Assembly: GCF_013369335.1 (NCBI RefSeq)
Contig: NZ_SZQJ01000009.1
Coordinates: 62,001-126,000 of the forward strand
Reading direction: 5' to 3'
Length of the DNA stretch: 64,000 bases
Source: Vibrio sp. JPW-9-11-11
Lineage (GTDB): Bacteria > Pseudomonadota > Gammaproteobacteria > Enterobacterales > Vibrionaceae
The translations under genes and the position numbers were made by a program. This document shows positions 25,706 to 36,000 of the stretch, piece by piece (the first letter of the stretch is position 1; every line of letters starts with the position of its first letter). The notes beneath the pieces were generated by a model. It made no database searches and was not told the origin of the DNA. It saw only the letters and a program-made list of their open reading frames with translations.

Positions 25706-27376
25706 CTATAGCGTGGCTGGTGAGTTTTCAGAATAGGTGATGTTACCGTTCATAATGGTCGCTTTTACTTTGATATTTCTTAGCTCTTGCGGTTTAACGG
25801 TAAGTGGGTTGCTATCGAGTACCACAAAGTCGGCGTATTTTCCTGCTTCTAGACTGCCTGCTACGTCCTCCATACCAAATTGATACGCTGCGTTGACCGT
25901 ATAAGACTCTAGCGCTTGGTATGGCGTGATCGCTTGGTCGGCACCAAGGACACGGCCCGATGTCGACTGACGCAATACAGAAATTTCCATATTCAAGAAT
26001 GGATCGATGTCAGATACTGGCTTGTCATTATGCATTGACGGCTTGAGGCCCATGTCAAATGCATCTTTCATCGCACTCAATCGCTGCGCTCGCTCTGCAC
26101 CCAATGTATGGTCGTGGTGCAAATCACCCCAGTAGTAGACATGCGTGGTAAAGAACGTCGGATTGGTCTTCAGTTCAGCCATGCGCTCTATTTGATCCGG
26201 GCGAGTGTACTGAGAGTGAATCAACTGCGGGCGAATCTCTAGGTTTTTAGTGGTTTTCTGAGCATGCTCAATGGCGTTAAGAGCGGTATCTGTCGCGCCA
26301 TCGCCATTGGCGTGGAATGCAGGCCACAGCCCAAGTTCATAGATGTCGATCATCTGCTGGTTAAAGTATTCTTGAGTACCCTGTGCGCCGCCACTTCCGT
26401 AGCTATCATCATAGTAGCCTTGTGACAGGTTGCCCGTTCCACCTTGAATCGAACCGTCTGTCCATGTTTTAACAAACGGTACTTTAAATTTGTCGTTCTC
26501 GTAGTCGCTGACATTACTGGCTAACTCGGTAAAATTTGGCGCTGTAGAGAAGAGCCCACCCACTAGGCGCACTGCAAAGTCATCTTCGGCGGTGACATTG
26601 GATAACAACTCTAAAATAGGTTGATTCATCACACTAAAATCAGACGCGGTGGTGATACCGACTTGAGCACGCTGTTTCGCGGCAATACGCGCGGTATGTT
26701 GGTTGGCTGTCGGGTAATTGGTCACCAAGAACATCGCAGGTTGCCCCGAAAGGTATCCGGTGATTTTACCATCTTGGTCTTTTTCAATACTGCCGCCTTG
26801 CGGATTAGGCGTTGTCTCATCAACGCCTGCCAGTTCAAGCGCTTTGCTGTTTACATACACCCCGTGGCCGCTTAAGTGAAAAACGGCAACCGGTTTGTCT
26901 GGGTGTAAGGCATCGAGCTCACTGATGTGAGGACCACGGCGTTCTTCATACAGGGTTTGATCCGCGCCAAACGCAATCACCCAACCGTCTTCATTCGCTT
27001 CGGTCTCACCAATTTTCACTAAGGCATCGGCAAGCTTGGGCGTCGAAAAAGGGGCAACGTCGGTAAGGATCGCTGAAGAGCTAGCCAAGAATAGGTGATC
27101 GTGGGTTTCAAATAGGCCTGGGATGATCGTTTGGCCATTGAGGTCGATGGCGTCAACCGGCGTGTCAATCGCTGCGCGTACCTTTGCCTCTTCGCCAATC
27201 GCGATGATATGACCATCTCGATAGGCCATTGCATTCGCAGAAGGTTGGGCTGGGTTCATGGTGATAATGTCAGCGTTAACGAGCAATTGCACTGGAGAAA
27301 GGGCTTGTGCTGAGGCGCCAAAGCTGAGCGAACTCATTAGTACTATCAGACTCTGCTTTTTAAATGATTTTGTCAT
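25706..27376 (-). CDS. Exported amidohydrolase, YtcJ-like
   Basis: 556 residues with a signal peptide (about 1-24, ending ASAQA). This is a metal-dependent amidohydrolase-superfamily enzyme of the YtcJ/imidazolonepropionase-like group. The HxH metal pair is THDH (residues 91-94), with HANGDGATD and the late GSLEAGKYADFVVLD composite domain. It would hydrolyse an amide or cyclic amide in the periplasm; the substrate is unknown. It is divergent from the LysR gene at 27481 with about 100 bases between, which is a likely regulator. Confidence 0.9.
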   Translation of the reverse strand: MTKSFKKQSLIVLMSSLSFGASAQALSPVQLLVNADIITMNPAQPSANAMAYRDGHIIAIGEEAKVRAAIDTPVDAIDLNGQTIIPGLFETHDHLFLASSSAILTDVAPFSTPKLADALVKIGETEANEDGWVIAFGADQTLYEERRGPHISELDALHPDKPVAVFHLSGHGVYVNSKALELAGVDETTPNPQGGSIEKDQDGKITGYLSGQPAMFLVTNYPTANQHTARIAAKQRAQVGITTASDFSVMNQPILELLSNVTAEDDFAVRLVGGLFSTAPNFTELASNVSDYENDKFKVPFVKTWTDGSIQGGTGNLSQGYYDDSYGSGGAQGTQEYFNQQMIDIYELGLWPAFHANGDGATDTALNAIEHAQKTTKNLEIRPQLIHSQYTRPDQIERMAELKTNPTFFTTHVYYWGDLHHDHTLGAERAQRLSAMKDAFDMGLKPSMHNDKPVSDIDPFLNMEISVLRQSTSGRVLGADQAITPYQALESYTVNAAYQFGMEDVAGSLEAGKYADFVVLDSNPLTVKPQELRNIKVKATIMNGNITYSENSPATL

Positions 27377-27480
27377 GTTTCTATACCGGATTAAGCTAAA
27401 GAATCTCTATTGTATAGTTGTACAAACTGTCCATTCAACTGCATAATGGTGGGGTTTTCCGTCCATTTTTTAGGGGTGAT

Positions 27481-28389
27481 ATGTTTACCATTGAACAGTT
27501 AGCAAGTTTTAAGGCTGCGTACGAAACGAATAGTTATAGCGCTGCGGGCCGGATGATAAACAAAGATCGAGCTACCGTGAGAGAGCATGTGATCAGTTTA
27601 GAGATTGGCATCGGGAAAACGCTGTTTACCGTTAAAGGTAAACGACTTGAACCAAGCCCTGTGGCAGTTCAACTCTATTCCAAGGCGAAGCACATTATTA
27701 AGCAAGTGTCCGACTTTGAGCATAGCGCAAGAGTGATGTACGACACAGAGTTGACGGAACTCACCATACTCCATGAAACCGTATTACCAACCGCGTTTTT
27801 ATGTGCCATTGAGCAATCAATCGCGTCACGATACCCCGGACTTAAACTCAGGTTACTACACAAAAATCGTCTCGAGAGCTTGAGGTTATTAGAAGAGGGG
27901 GAGGCGCACTTTGCGATATTGGCTAACCAAGGTCAGGCATTTCCTAATGAGAAAGTCGAGGTGACGTATCTCGGCGTATCGCTATTTTCAGCCTATGCGC
28001 ATCCAAGCTCATCGCTGTTTCTTAATCCTACTGTTTCTTTGCTGGATTTGGCTGAGGAGATGCAATTTGTCAGTGAAAACATTGATGCTTTACCGTTAAA
28101 TGCAATGAAGCATTCAAATCGCCACTGTGTAGTGAGCAATACTGATCTGATCGTAGAGCTACTCGAATACGGTGGTTGGAGCGGACTAAACAGACTTGAT
28201 GCCGCTCGCTATGAAAAAGCAGGGTGGGTAAAAGAATTATCAATCAAAGATTTAATTCGGCCCTATAGCGTTGGCATCGCGTTGTTTGAAACCTATGCGT
28301 TACAATCCAACCAGACGATTGCAGAAATAAAACAACTGATCGTTAGCCAAGCAAAACACTATCTGACCGAAAAGGGGCATTTCTGTTAG
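27481..28389 (+). CDS. LysR-family regulator, hydrolase-linked paralogue B
   Basis: 302 residues from the ATG at 27481, which has an AGGGG ribosome-binding site; the longer frame from 27418 adds an atypical 21-residue extension. MFTIEQLASFKAAYETNSYS and KDRATVREHVISLE match paralogue A at 20716 and paralogue C at 28419. It is divergent from the YtcJ-like hydrolase gene, its probable target, and convergent with paralogue C. Confidence 0.88.
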   Translation: MFTIEQLASFKAAYETNSYSAAGRMINKDRATVREHVISLEIGIGKTLFTVKGKRLEPSPVAVQLYSKAKHIIKQVSDFEHSARVMYDTELTELTILHETVLPTAFLCAIEQSIASRYPGLKLRLLHKNRLESLRLLEEGEAHFAILANQGQAFPNEKVEVTYLGVSLFSAYAHPSSSLFLNPTVSLLDLAEEMQFVSENIDALPLNAMKHSNRHCVVSNTDLIVELLEYGGWSGLNRLDAARYEKAGWVKELSIKDLIRPYSVGIALFETYALQSNQTIAEIKQLIVSQAKHYLTEKGHFC

Positions 28390-28418
28390 TAAAGTGTCTT
28401 GCTTGAGCATGGGGCCTT

Positions 28419-29312
28419 TTAACTTAATAAAAAGGGGGCAGCATGGCGGTTGAAGCAATCCAACGCAAAGCGAATTTCTTCGCGATTATTGCTGGTAAGG
28501 CCAAAAAACAGACACACACCTCGCACGTAATTGCGCGTCGCCTCACTGAGTGAAAGTGGTGTTAGAAGGCCTTGTTGGACAAAGGGTTCCGCCATGGGAA
28601 TTGATAAGGCTATCCAGCCGCCTTGCGTGAGCAGAGAACAGGCCAAATTGAGTGAACTCACTTTCTCTATCGTGTTTGAGACGCGAAAGCAGCCTAAATC
28701 TCCTTCTCGGGTTTGCGATAGTTCAAATTGGGTTTCGAGCCTGAGTTGATCAATCGCAACATTTGGCTGTTGAGCGAGAGAGGCGTCGGGACTGACATAA
28801 GCGCCAAGGGCGAGGTTGCCGATATAAAGTGAATCAATTCGAGCTTGGGTTCTGGGCGAGTCTTCGGTGGCCATAATTGCAATGTGACACTGGCTTTGCT
28901 CGAGGCAGTGGTAGGCGTGCTCTCTTGAGGCGCACATAACATCAATCGCCAATTGAGGGTATTGGTTTTTAATCTCTAGGATGGCATGACTCAGCCATGC
29001 ACTTGGGATTTGATCATCATGCATGACAATCAATTTTTCGAGTGGTTCATTGAGCAGAGAAAAGGCGGTTAACTCAAAGTCTTGGGCCTGTTTACTTAGG
29101 TTGGTGGCCCGAGAGATGAGCTGGTGGGCAGCTTCGGTGGGTTTGGCTTTTCGTCCTTCAATTTGAAACAGCTCAACCCCGACAATATCTTCTAAGGTTA
29201 CCACCTGCTCACGAATTGTACTGCGCTCTTTTTGTGCGGCGCGAGCAGCAGCACTGTAGGAGCCGTGCTGGTAAACCAGAGTAAACGCGTGAATCTGTTC
29301 AATAGAGATCAT
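28419..29312 (-). CDS. LysR-family regulator, hydrolase-linked paralogue C
   Basis: 297 residues. MISIEQIHAFTLVYQHGSYS and KERSTIREQVVTLED repeat the unusual recognition-helix pattern of paralogues A and B. It lies downstream of the exported serine hydrolase gene on the same strand, with a terminator-like hairpin at 29402-29429 between them. Its own promoter would lie in 29313-29401. Its target is uncertain because it has no divergent partner. Confidence 0.88.
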   Translation of the reverse strand: MISIEQIHAFTLVYQHGSYSAAARAAQKERSTIREQVVTLEDIVGVELFQIEGRKAKPTEAAHQLISRATNLSKQAQDFELTAFSLLNEPLEKLIVMHDDQIPSAWLSHAILEIKNQYPQLAIDVMCASREHAYHCLEQSQCHIAIMATEDSPRTQARIDSLYIGNLALGAYVSPDASLAQQPNVAIDQLRLETQFELSQTREGDLGCFRVSNTIEKVSSLNLACSLLTQGGWIALSIPMAEPFVQQGLLTPLSLSEATRNYVRGVCLFFGLTSNNREEIRFALDCFNRHAAPFLLS

Positions 29313-29401
29313 AGAGAAACCTTGTCGAGATATTTTTGTATAAGATACTGGTTTCTTCGGGCATTGTCATGACTACAAGGGGCTCAAAATGAGCCGGAAA
29401 A

Positions 29402-29429
29402 AAAGCCTAAGCGTTTCCGCTTAGGCTTT
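29402..29429 (-). terminator. Terminator between serine hydrolase and LysR gene
   Basis: AAAGCCTAAGCG and CGCTTAGGCTTT form a perfect 12-bp stem with a 4-base loop. In the minus direction it is followed by a T-run (plus-strand A-run 29398-29404). Confidence 0.85.
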
Positions 29430-29455
29430 GGTCTTATCCCGATAAATTCATGTGC

Positions 29456-30820
29456 TTATTTAGCGTTATCTAGCTGCTCTGCCACTTTGCGGAAGTATGC
29501 TGGCGCTTTGATCTCACCATAAGGTGGCACATATGGTGTTGCTCCGAAGTAAACCGCGGCAAAGTCACGTGCTGGATCAACGTAGATGCCTTGGCCAGAG
29601 TTACCGTGCTTGTACAGTGCGCCGTCTTCAAAAATGAAGTCGAACTGGTAAGCACCTTTGACTGGTTTTTCAGCAAATAGACCCACAGCTTGACCTTCTT
29701 TTTTGCCACCTACGAATGCGTCTGCACTGCCCGCAGAGCGAATGCGATCAAGTAGCTCAGGCGTAACGACTTGCTCGTGTGCCACTTTATCCCAGCTTGG
29801 CGTAAACATGGTCGCGTACTTAGCGAAATCTTCCAGCGTAGACGAGATGATGGCTAGGTTGAGAGGTGTACCGTCTGGTGTTAGGTGAACCTGTAGCGGC
29901 ATACGCGCGCCCAATTTGCCCCAAATGCGCTCTTCAGCAACGTCAGTCCAGCGTTTGTTGGTCACGTTTTGAATCACTTGACCCAGTACGTGCGTGTTCA
30001 GTGAAGAGTAACGGAAGCGATCGCCCGGCTTTTCGTTTTCTAGCGGTTTAACATCTTTAAGCACATCACGCCAAGTTTCACCCGTTGTGCAGCGTTCAGT
30101 GGTGCCAAGCGCAGAGCTGATGAAGCGCACGAATACACCTTCTGGATCTAGAATAGACTTGTTGTTCTCTTCGTGGTCGAGGCCAGCAGTGTGGTTAACC
30201 AGATCAAGGATAGTCACTTTTTCCCATGCGGTGCCTTTAAGCTCAGGCACGTATTGAGCGGTTGAAGCGCTCATGTCGAGCTTGCCTTCTTCAGCCAGCA
30301 TCGCTGTGATAAGGCCAGTTAGTGTTTTTGAAGACGACATCCAGATGTGAGAATCGGTTGGTTTCATACCTGGGTAAGCTTCATAGACCACTTCACCTTT
30401 GTGGATCATCATTACACCTTGGTGACGGAATGTTGGATGAACGAAGTAGTCGTCCATCTTCAGTTCACCTTCGCTGTCTGTTTTGACCGTGATGTTGCCA
30501 ATGTCACTATTGATATTGCGCGCCAATATTTTTTGCTCTGCCGCAGGGTTAACGTTGTCAGTGCGCATCACAGTGCTGAAGTTGGTCATGTAGTAAAGTG
30601 CATGGTCGCCGCCCATTTGCGCATGGAAGCTTTCGAAGCTGTCGTATGCACCTTGAACAAAATCAAGGTCAAAAGAATTTTTCGCAGCCGTCACTGGCAA
30701 GTTAACGCTTGCGCCAGGCGCATTTAGGTACTTAGCCAGTGGGTGATCCGCAGGTACATTGGCGTGAACAGAGGCTGAAGCCAGTGCAAAAGTTAGTGTG
30801 GTTAAGGCAAATTTTTTCAT
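29456..30820 (-). CDS. Exported serine hydrolase, beta-lactamase/EstB family
   Basis: 454 residues from MKKFALTTLTFALASASVHA, a signal peptide with a GGGGAAAA site upstream; the longer frame to 30904 is not used. The serine beta-lactamase fold (class C/EstB type) shows the SxxK nucleophile in MSSSKTLTG (S162, K165 of this start). The second motif appears as RYSSLN, unlike the normal YxN, and the third as HGNSGQG. It probably acts as a periplasmic esterase or peptidase instead of a drug-resistance enzyme. It lies upstream of LysR paralogue C. Confidence 0.87.
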   Translation of the reverse strand: MKKFALTTLTFALASASVHANVPADHPLAKYLNAPGASVNLPVTAAKNSFDLDFVQGAYDSFESFHAQMGGDHALYYMTNFSTVMRTDNVNPAAEQKILARNINSDIGNITVKTDSEGELKMDDYFVHPTFRHQGVMMIHKGEVVYEAYPGMKPTDSHIWMSSSKTLTGLITAMLAEEGKLDMSASTAQYVPELKGTAWEKVTILDLVNHTAGLDHEENNKSILDPEGVFVRFISSALGTTERCTTGETWRDVLKDVKPLENEKPGDRFRYSSLNTHVLGQVIQNVTNKRWTDVAEERIWGKLGARMPLQVHLTPDGTPLNLAIISSTLEDFAKYATMFTPSWDKVAHEQVVTPELLDRIRSAGSADAFVGGKKEGQAVGLFAEKPVKGAYQFDFIFEDGALYKHGNSGQGIYVDPARDFAAVYFGATPYVPPYGEIKAPAYFRKVAEQLDNAK

Positions 30821-31062
30821 AATTTTCCCCGAAGGTATTTTTTTAGGAACAGGATGTTTGTTTCGATAACGATAATAGCGCGAATAACGAAACAAAAAAT
30901 TCAATTATGTAGGGAGTTTCCTTCCAAGATTCTTTGTGACGATGGTTTTCTGTATACCGCCGAAAAAATTGTTGATTAATGAGATCTCGCGCAGATTCAA
31001 TGACAAATACCCTATCAGGTAAGTCAGTAGTATTGGTGAGACTAGGCGCGTACAGATAAAAA

Positions 31063-31091
31063 AAAGAGCTCTGGGTAGGACAGAGCTCTTT
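31063..31091. terminator. Terminator downstream of fadA
   Basis: AAAGAGCTCTG pairs with CAGAGCTCTTT around a 7-base loop. In the minus direction it is followed by a T-run (plus-strand A-run 31058-31065). It lies 25 bases past the fadA stop codon. Confidence 0.85.
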
Positions 31092-31115
31092 GACTTAGGC
31101 TGACTTTAGTTTTCT

Positions 31116-32276
31116 TTATTCAATGCGTTCAATAATGGTCGCGATACCTTGACCCATACCGATACACATGGTCGCAAGACCGTAACGACCGCCACGTTGC
31201 TCCATGATGTTGATCAGAGAGCCAACAATGCGCGCGCCTGAACAACCGAGTGGGTGACCCAGTGAAATCGCGCCGCCATGTAGGTTAACTTTGTCTTCAC
31301 GTTGCTCCCACAAACCCAGATCTTTCAGACAAGGGATCGCTTGAGCGGCAAACGCTTCGTTAACTTCAGCAAAGTCGATTTGGTCAATGTTCAATTCGGC
31401 TTTTTTTAGCGCTTTTTGTGTCGCTGGAACCGGGCCGTAACCCATGATCGCCGCTGGAACACCTGCGCTGGTTGCAGCAATGACGCGTGCTCTTGCTTTC
31501 AAACCGAGTTCGATGGCTTTTTCTTCGCTCATCACCAGTAGACATGACGCGCCATCAGACAGTGCCGATGAGGTACCAGCCGTCACTGTGCCGCGTGGGT
31601 CAAACACAGGGCGTAGTGTAGAGAGTGACTCTGCTGTCGTTTCAGGTCGAATCACTTCATCGTGCTGGACTAGAGTAGGTAAACCATCAGCATCATGGCC
31701 CATCGTTGGGACAATCTCGTTATCAAAGCGACCTTCAAGGGTAGCTTGATGAGCTAAACGATGAGAACGAGCGCCGAGCTCATCTTGTTCTTCACGTGAT
31801 ACTTTATGCATCTTGCCAAGGGCTTCGGCTGTCAGCCCCATCATAGCTGACGCTTGTGCCATGTTGCGGTTATATGGGTTCATGCTGATGCCTTTGGTCA
31901 TCGGTACGTGACCCATGTGTTCAACACCACCGACAAGCACCACATCTGAGTCGCCCGCTTTAATCGCACGCGTTGCCATGTGAAGGGCATCCATCGATGA
32001 GCCACATAGTCTGTTGACTGTGGTTGCCGGTACCGTTTCCGGCAGGCCTGCTTGCAGGGCCGCGATGCGAGCAAGGTTAGCACCTTGCTCTTCCGTCTGT
32101 TGTACACAGCCCCAAATCACATCGTCGATCAGTGTCGCATCAAGGTTAGGTTGACGCGCAATCATGCTTTTCATTAGGTGCGCAGACAAATCGTCGGCAC
32201 GTACGTGGCGGAAAACACCATTTTTTGATTTACCCATAGGAGTACGGATAGCATCAACAATCACTACATTTTTCAT
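31116..32276 (-). CDS. fadA: Acetyl-CoA C-acyltransferase (3-ketoacyl-CoA thiolase)
   Basis: 386 residues, normal for FadA. The catalytic cysteine is C91 in [12 protein letters not shown], with the second active-site region [17 protein letters not shown] and the third CIGMGQG. It cleaves 3-ketoacyl-CoA with CoA, the last step of beta-oxidation, normally in complex with FadB. It lies 14 bases downstream of the fadB gene and is the last gene of the CoA transferase-fadB-fadA unit. Vibrio chromosomes can carry more than one such set, so this may be a second, specialised copy. Confidence 0.93.
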   Translation of the reverse strand: MKNVVIVDAIRTPMGKSKNGVFRHVRADDLSAHLMKSMIARQPNLDATLIDDVIWGCVQQTEEQGANLARIAALQAGLPETVPATTVNRLCGSSMDALHMATRAIKAGDSDVVLVGGVEHMGHVPMTKGISMNPYNRNMAQASAMMGLTAEALGKMHKVSREEQDELGARSHRLAHQATLEGRFDNEIVPTMGHDADGLPTLVQHDEVIRPETTAESLSTLRPVFDPRGTVTAGTSSALSDGASCLLVMSEEKAIELGLKARARVIAATSAGVPAAIMGYGPVPATQKALKKAELNIDQIDFAEVNEAFAAQAIPCLKDLGLWEQREDKVNLHGGAISLGHPLGCSGARIVGSLINIMEQRGGRYGLATMCIGMGQGIATIIERIE

Positions 32277-32290
32277 TTTGTTTCTCCCAA

Positions 32291-34447
32291 TTAGGCGTAA
32301 AAGCTTAGGTTGTTATTCGCACGTTCAATCAAACCTTGAGGTATCGCGTAGAGTGAACCCAATGATTCGTATTTCTGTGCCATTGCCACCAAGTTATCGA
32401 GACCAAGGCTATCCATGTAGTAGAAAATACCGCCGCGGAAAGGAGGGAAGCCAGTGCCGTATACAAAGGCAATGTCGCCTTCTTGAGCTGAGCTGATGAT
32501 GCCTTCATCTAGGCAACGAATCGCCTCAAACATCATTGGCAGCATCATACGCATGGTCACTTCTTCGTCGCTAAATACCGCAGGAGCCGCACATTCGCTA
32601 TCAAGCAGTACTTGAGTATCAACACTTAGAGAAGGCTTTAGGCGACCTTTGCGGTCTTTGCTGTAGCTGTAGAAGCCGTGTTCCGATTTCTGGCCTAGTT
32701 GCCCACGTCCACACAGCATTTCAATTAGGTTAATTTGAGGTTTACCTAAGCGAGCTGGGAAGGCTTCATCCATCACGTCCATACAGTGCTTAGCCGTATC
32801 TAAACCGATCACATCCGCAAGGTGCGCAGGTCCCATCGGCCAACCAAAGCCTTTGCTCATCACTTTGTCTGCTTGCGCAATGTTCCCGCCGTCGACCAAC
32901 AGTTGGTTGAACGCTAGGAAGTAAGGCGTTAGGCAGCGGTTGACTAAGAAACCGGCGCAATCGTTGACCACAACCGGCACTTTGCCTAATTGCAGAACAT
33001 AGTTCACCGCTTTGGCGATGGTTTCCGTTGAGGTTTTCTCGCCACGGATCACTTCGACGAGCGGCATACGGTGTACCGGGTTGAAGAAGTGGATGCCACA
33101 GAAGTTTTCTGGTTTTTTCAGCGCCTGAGCTAAACCGCTGATCATCAGCGTCGATGTGTTTGAGGCGATGATGGCGTTCGGTGCTGTCTCTTCAAGTTGA
33201 GCCAGTACTTTCTCTTTCACCATTGGATTTTCAACCACCGCTTCGATGATCATATCGGTGTCTGCCAGTGTTGCGTCGTGCAGTGTTGGCACGATGCGAT
33301 TTAGCACATTACCCATCTCGCGTGGGGTTTTCTTCTTGCGCTCAACTTGCTTGGTTAGAAGGTTGTTCGCTTCTGATAGACCTAGGTCGAGACCTTGCTT
33401 GTTGATGTCTTTCATCACCACATCAATGCCTCGGTCAGCACTCACGTAGGCGATACCGCCACCCATGATGCCTGCGCCAATCACACCGACTTGCGCTGTT
33501 TTGCTCGCTTCAGATTGGTCCGCGTGTTTCTTAGCTGCCGCTTTTACCGCCATATCGCTTAAGAACACATTCACTAGAGCATCAGCCACGCCACTTTCAG
33601 CACAAGCGACGATGCCTTGTGCTTCAACTTTTAGCGCCTCATCACGAGTGCAACGCGCCGCGTTGAATACGGTATCGAGGATAATGCCCGGGGCAGGGTA
33701 GTGAGGGCCTGCCGCTTTTGCCACCATACCGCGAGCGACGTTAACTGACATCGCTAGCTCTAGGTCATTGATTGGTAGAGCTTGACGTTTTTCTGCTTGA
33801 CGTGCTTGCCAGTCAAGCTCGCCGCGCTGTGCACGCTCAATAACTCGCAATGCTTGCTCAACTGGGTTTTCTTGGCTTGGGTCAATGATGCCGTCAACCA
33901 CGTGATCGCCTAGTGCTTTTTCAGCCGAGAAGTTTTTGCCTGTCGTAAGCCAAGCCAGTGCCGTATCAACGCCAACAATACGTGGCAGACGCGTTACGCC
34001 ACCCCAACCCGGCATAATGCCTAGCTTTACTTCTGGCAAACTGATTTTCGCGTCGGCCGTTGCCAAGCGGTAGTCAGCCAATAGAGACAGCTCAACACCA
34101 CCGCCCGCGGCGACACCATTGATGATCGCCACTTTAGGACAATCGAGATCTTCAACGCGGTTGTAGATAGAGTGTACCCAATCTAGGAACGGTGTAATCG
34201 CCGCGTCACCGTCTTTAAATAGGTCACGGAAGGCTTTTACATCGGCACCTGCACTGAATAATTTCTTGCCAGAGCGAATGATGAGGCCTTTTGGCTTATC
34301 TTGTTCAAGAAGCGTAATACACGCTTCTAGTTCTGTTAGCGCAGCATTGCGTAGTGTATTGACTGGATCTTTTTCAGCGTTGAAGACTAGCTCTACCGCT
34401 TGATTGTCGCCCAGTGCGTTTAGGGTGAAAAATTGACCTTTGTACAT
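32291..34447 (-). CDS. fadB: Fatty acid oxidation complex alpha subunit
   Basis: 718 residues, the length of FadB. The N-terminal enoyl-CoA hydratase part (about 1-200) has [16 protein letters not shown] and [15 protein letters not shown] with the catalytic glutamates. The 3-hydroxyacyl-CoA dehydrogenase part starts near 315 with [15 protein letters not shown] and contains [15 protein letters not shown]. It performs hydration and NAD-linked oxidation of acyl-CoA in the cytoplasm. It is co-transcribed with fadA (14-base gap) and lies 12 bases after the CoA-transferase gene. A FadJ-type paralogue would look similar, but the order with fadA favours FadB. Confidence 0.92.
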   Translation of the reverse strand: MYKGQFFTLNALGDNQAVELVFNAEKDPVNTLRNAALTELEACITLLEQDKPKGLIIRSGKKLFSAGADVKAFRDLFKDGDAAITPFLDWVHSIYNRVEDLDCPKVAIINGVAAGGGVELSLLADYRLATADAKISLPEVKLGIMPGWGGVTRLPRIVGVDTALAWLTTGKNFSAEKALGDHVVDGIIDPSQENPVEQALRVIERAQRGELDWQARQAEKRQALPINDLELAMSVNVARGMVAKAAGPHYPAPGIILDTVFNAARCTRDEALKVEAQGIVACAESGVADALVNVFLSDMAVKAAAKKHADQSEASKTAQVGVIGAGIMGGGIAYVSADRGIDVVMKDINKQGLDLGLSEANNLLTKQVERKKKTPREMGNVLNRIVPTLHDATLADTDMIIEAVVENPMVKEKVLAQLEETAPNAIIASNTSTLMISGLAQALKKPENFCGIHFFNPVHRMPLVEVIRGEKTSTETIAKAVNYVLQLGKVPVVVNDCAGFLVNRCLTPYFLAFNQLLVDGGNIAQADKVMSKGFGWPMGPAHLADVIGLDTAKHCMDVMDEAFPARLGKPQINLIEMLCGRGQLGQKSEHGFYSYSKDRKGRLKPSLSVDTQVLLDSECAAPAVFSDEEVTMRMMLPMMFEAIRCLDEGIISSAQEGDIAFVYGTGFPPFRGGIFYYMDSLGLDNLVAMAQKYESLGSLYAIPQGLIERANNNLSFYA

Positions 34448-34459
34448 AATCTGGGCTCC

Positions 34460-35767
34460 TTATTTAGCCAAACCAAGTTTTGTTGCTTGCTCTAAAAGCT
34501 CATCTCTAAACTCTGGGTGAGCAATGTTGATGAGGGCTTTGACACGTTGTGGGGTGGTTAAACCACGTAGGTCGGCTGCGCCGTACTCAGTCACCACAAC
34601 TTGGGTGTCATTACGAGGCGTAGTAATCGGTGTGCCTGTTGGAAGCGCAATACGAATGTTTGACTCCAGACCTTCTTTACCATCACGTGTTGACGATAGG
34701 GCCAGAATGCTCACGCCACCTTTTGACATGCCCGCTGCGCGAACAAAATCAAGTTGACCGCCAGAGCCGGAAATTTGTGAGAAGCCGACACCTTCAGAAG
34801 CGACCTGACCCACCACGTCGACCATGACACAGGTGTTGATGGATACGAAGTTGTCGTTCTTGGCTACTTCATAAGCGTCGACCACGTCAGCCATACCACC
34901 CATTTCAATCGCTTCGTTATTGTGCAGGAAGTCCATCACTTCTTGAGGCCCTGCCGCAAACGCCGTGATGATCTTGTTCGGCTTGTAGTTTTTCAGCTTG
35001 CCACTCACCGCGCCCGCTTTGCACATTTCCATCAATGACTCAGTAAACATCTCAGTGTGGATACCCAAGTCTTTGCGGTCGCGTAGCGCCATGCCCATAG
35101 CGTTAGAAATGGTGCCAATACCAATTTGTACCGTCATGCCGTCTTTAATGTACGGGCTAACGTGCTCGGCAATTTGTTGCTCTAGCTCGCTTGGTTCACC
35201 CGCTTTTGGCATCGCAACGCTATGGTGGCCTTCAATAATGAAGTCAGCGTAGTCAATGTGAACAAGGTTATCTTTGTTGCCGATGAATGGCTGTTGGTCG
35301 TTCACCACGAAAAGCACTTTTTTGGCGTACTTTAGGGCTTCTTTGCTGCCCACACCGCCACACGCGCCTAGGCTTACGTAGCCGTCAGCATTTGGTGGTG
35401 TCACCTCAATGATGACTGTATTTGGTTTTAGCGTTGCGAAGGTTTGCTTGAAGTTTGAGAAGTGGAAGTTCATCACTTCAATGTTGCCGCCATGCTGGCA
35501 TTTGCGCTCAAGCGGGCCCATGAATAAGCTGATGTGTTTAAAGTTCTTTTTGTACTGAGGCTTTAGGAACTCGTATGGGTAGGTCATCAGGCCAGTGTAC
35601 AGTTCACAGCCGTGAAATTGCTCTAGATGCTTGTCTAGTTCTTGAAGAAAGACCACTGGCATCGCAAGTAAGCCGCCAGCCCAGATTTTATCGCCCGATT
35701 CAATTTTGCCTACTGCCGACTCCAATGAGATAATTTTTTCGGCGAATTGATTTTTCCAGTCAGTCAT
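34460..35767 (-). CDS. Acetyl-CoA hydrolase/transferase family protein
   Basis: 435 residues from MTDWKNQFAEKIISLESAV; the longer frame to 35848 adds a low-complexity arginine-rich leader. The two-domain CoA-transferase fold is recognisable, with GVGFSQISGSGGQLDF and VVTEYGAADLRGLT near the C-terminus. The family moves CoA between carboxylic acids (4-hydroxybutyrate or acetate type). As the first gene of the fadBA unit, it may activate or recycle a short-chain or unusual acid for beta-oxidation. It is divergent from an AraC regulator. Confidence 0.88.
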   Translation of the reverse strand: MTDWKNQFAEKIISLESAVGKIESGDKIWAGGLLAMPVVFLQELDKHLEQFHGCELYTGLMTYPYEFLKPQYKKNFKHISLFMGPLERKCQHGGNIEVMNFHFSNFKQTFATLKPNTVIIEVTPPNADGYVSLGACGGVGSKEALKYAKKVLFVVNDQQPFIGNKDNLVHIDYADFIIEGHHSVAMPKAGEPSELEQQIAEHVSPYIKDGMTVQIGIGTISNAMGMALRDRKDLGIHTEMFTESLMEMCKAGAVSGKLKNYKPNKIITAFAAGPQEVMDFLHNNEAIEMGGMADVVDAYEVAKNDNFVSINTCVMVDVVGQVASEGVGFSQISGSGGQLDFVRAAGMSKGGVSILALSSTRDGKEGLESNIRIALPTGTPITTPRNDTQVVVTEYGAADLRGLTTPQRVKALINIAHPEFRDELLEQATKLGLAK

Positions 35768-36000
35768 AGTGACGCTCTCTGTTTTCGCATATTGAACGAT
35801 TCGACACCGACTTCTCAACCGTGAAAATGTCCGATGCATCGTGTTCAACGTGATTTATGTAGGGAAGAAAGTCCGTTTCACTGCGTACAGCTTACTCTGT
35901 TGATGGAGGTCAATATTTGGCTTTTTAAGACAGCTAGTATGCAAGTTAAGACAGTGTTGACCTTTGTGTATTGAGTCACAATTTTGGGGTGTTAAGTGAT

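Noticed and set aside
29456..30820. Antibiotic-resistance beta-lactamase
   Set aside because: It has the SxxK fold family but not normal YxN and KTG motifs of class C enzymes; EstB-like esterase or peptidase is more likely.
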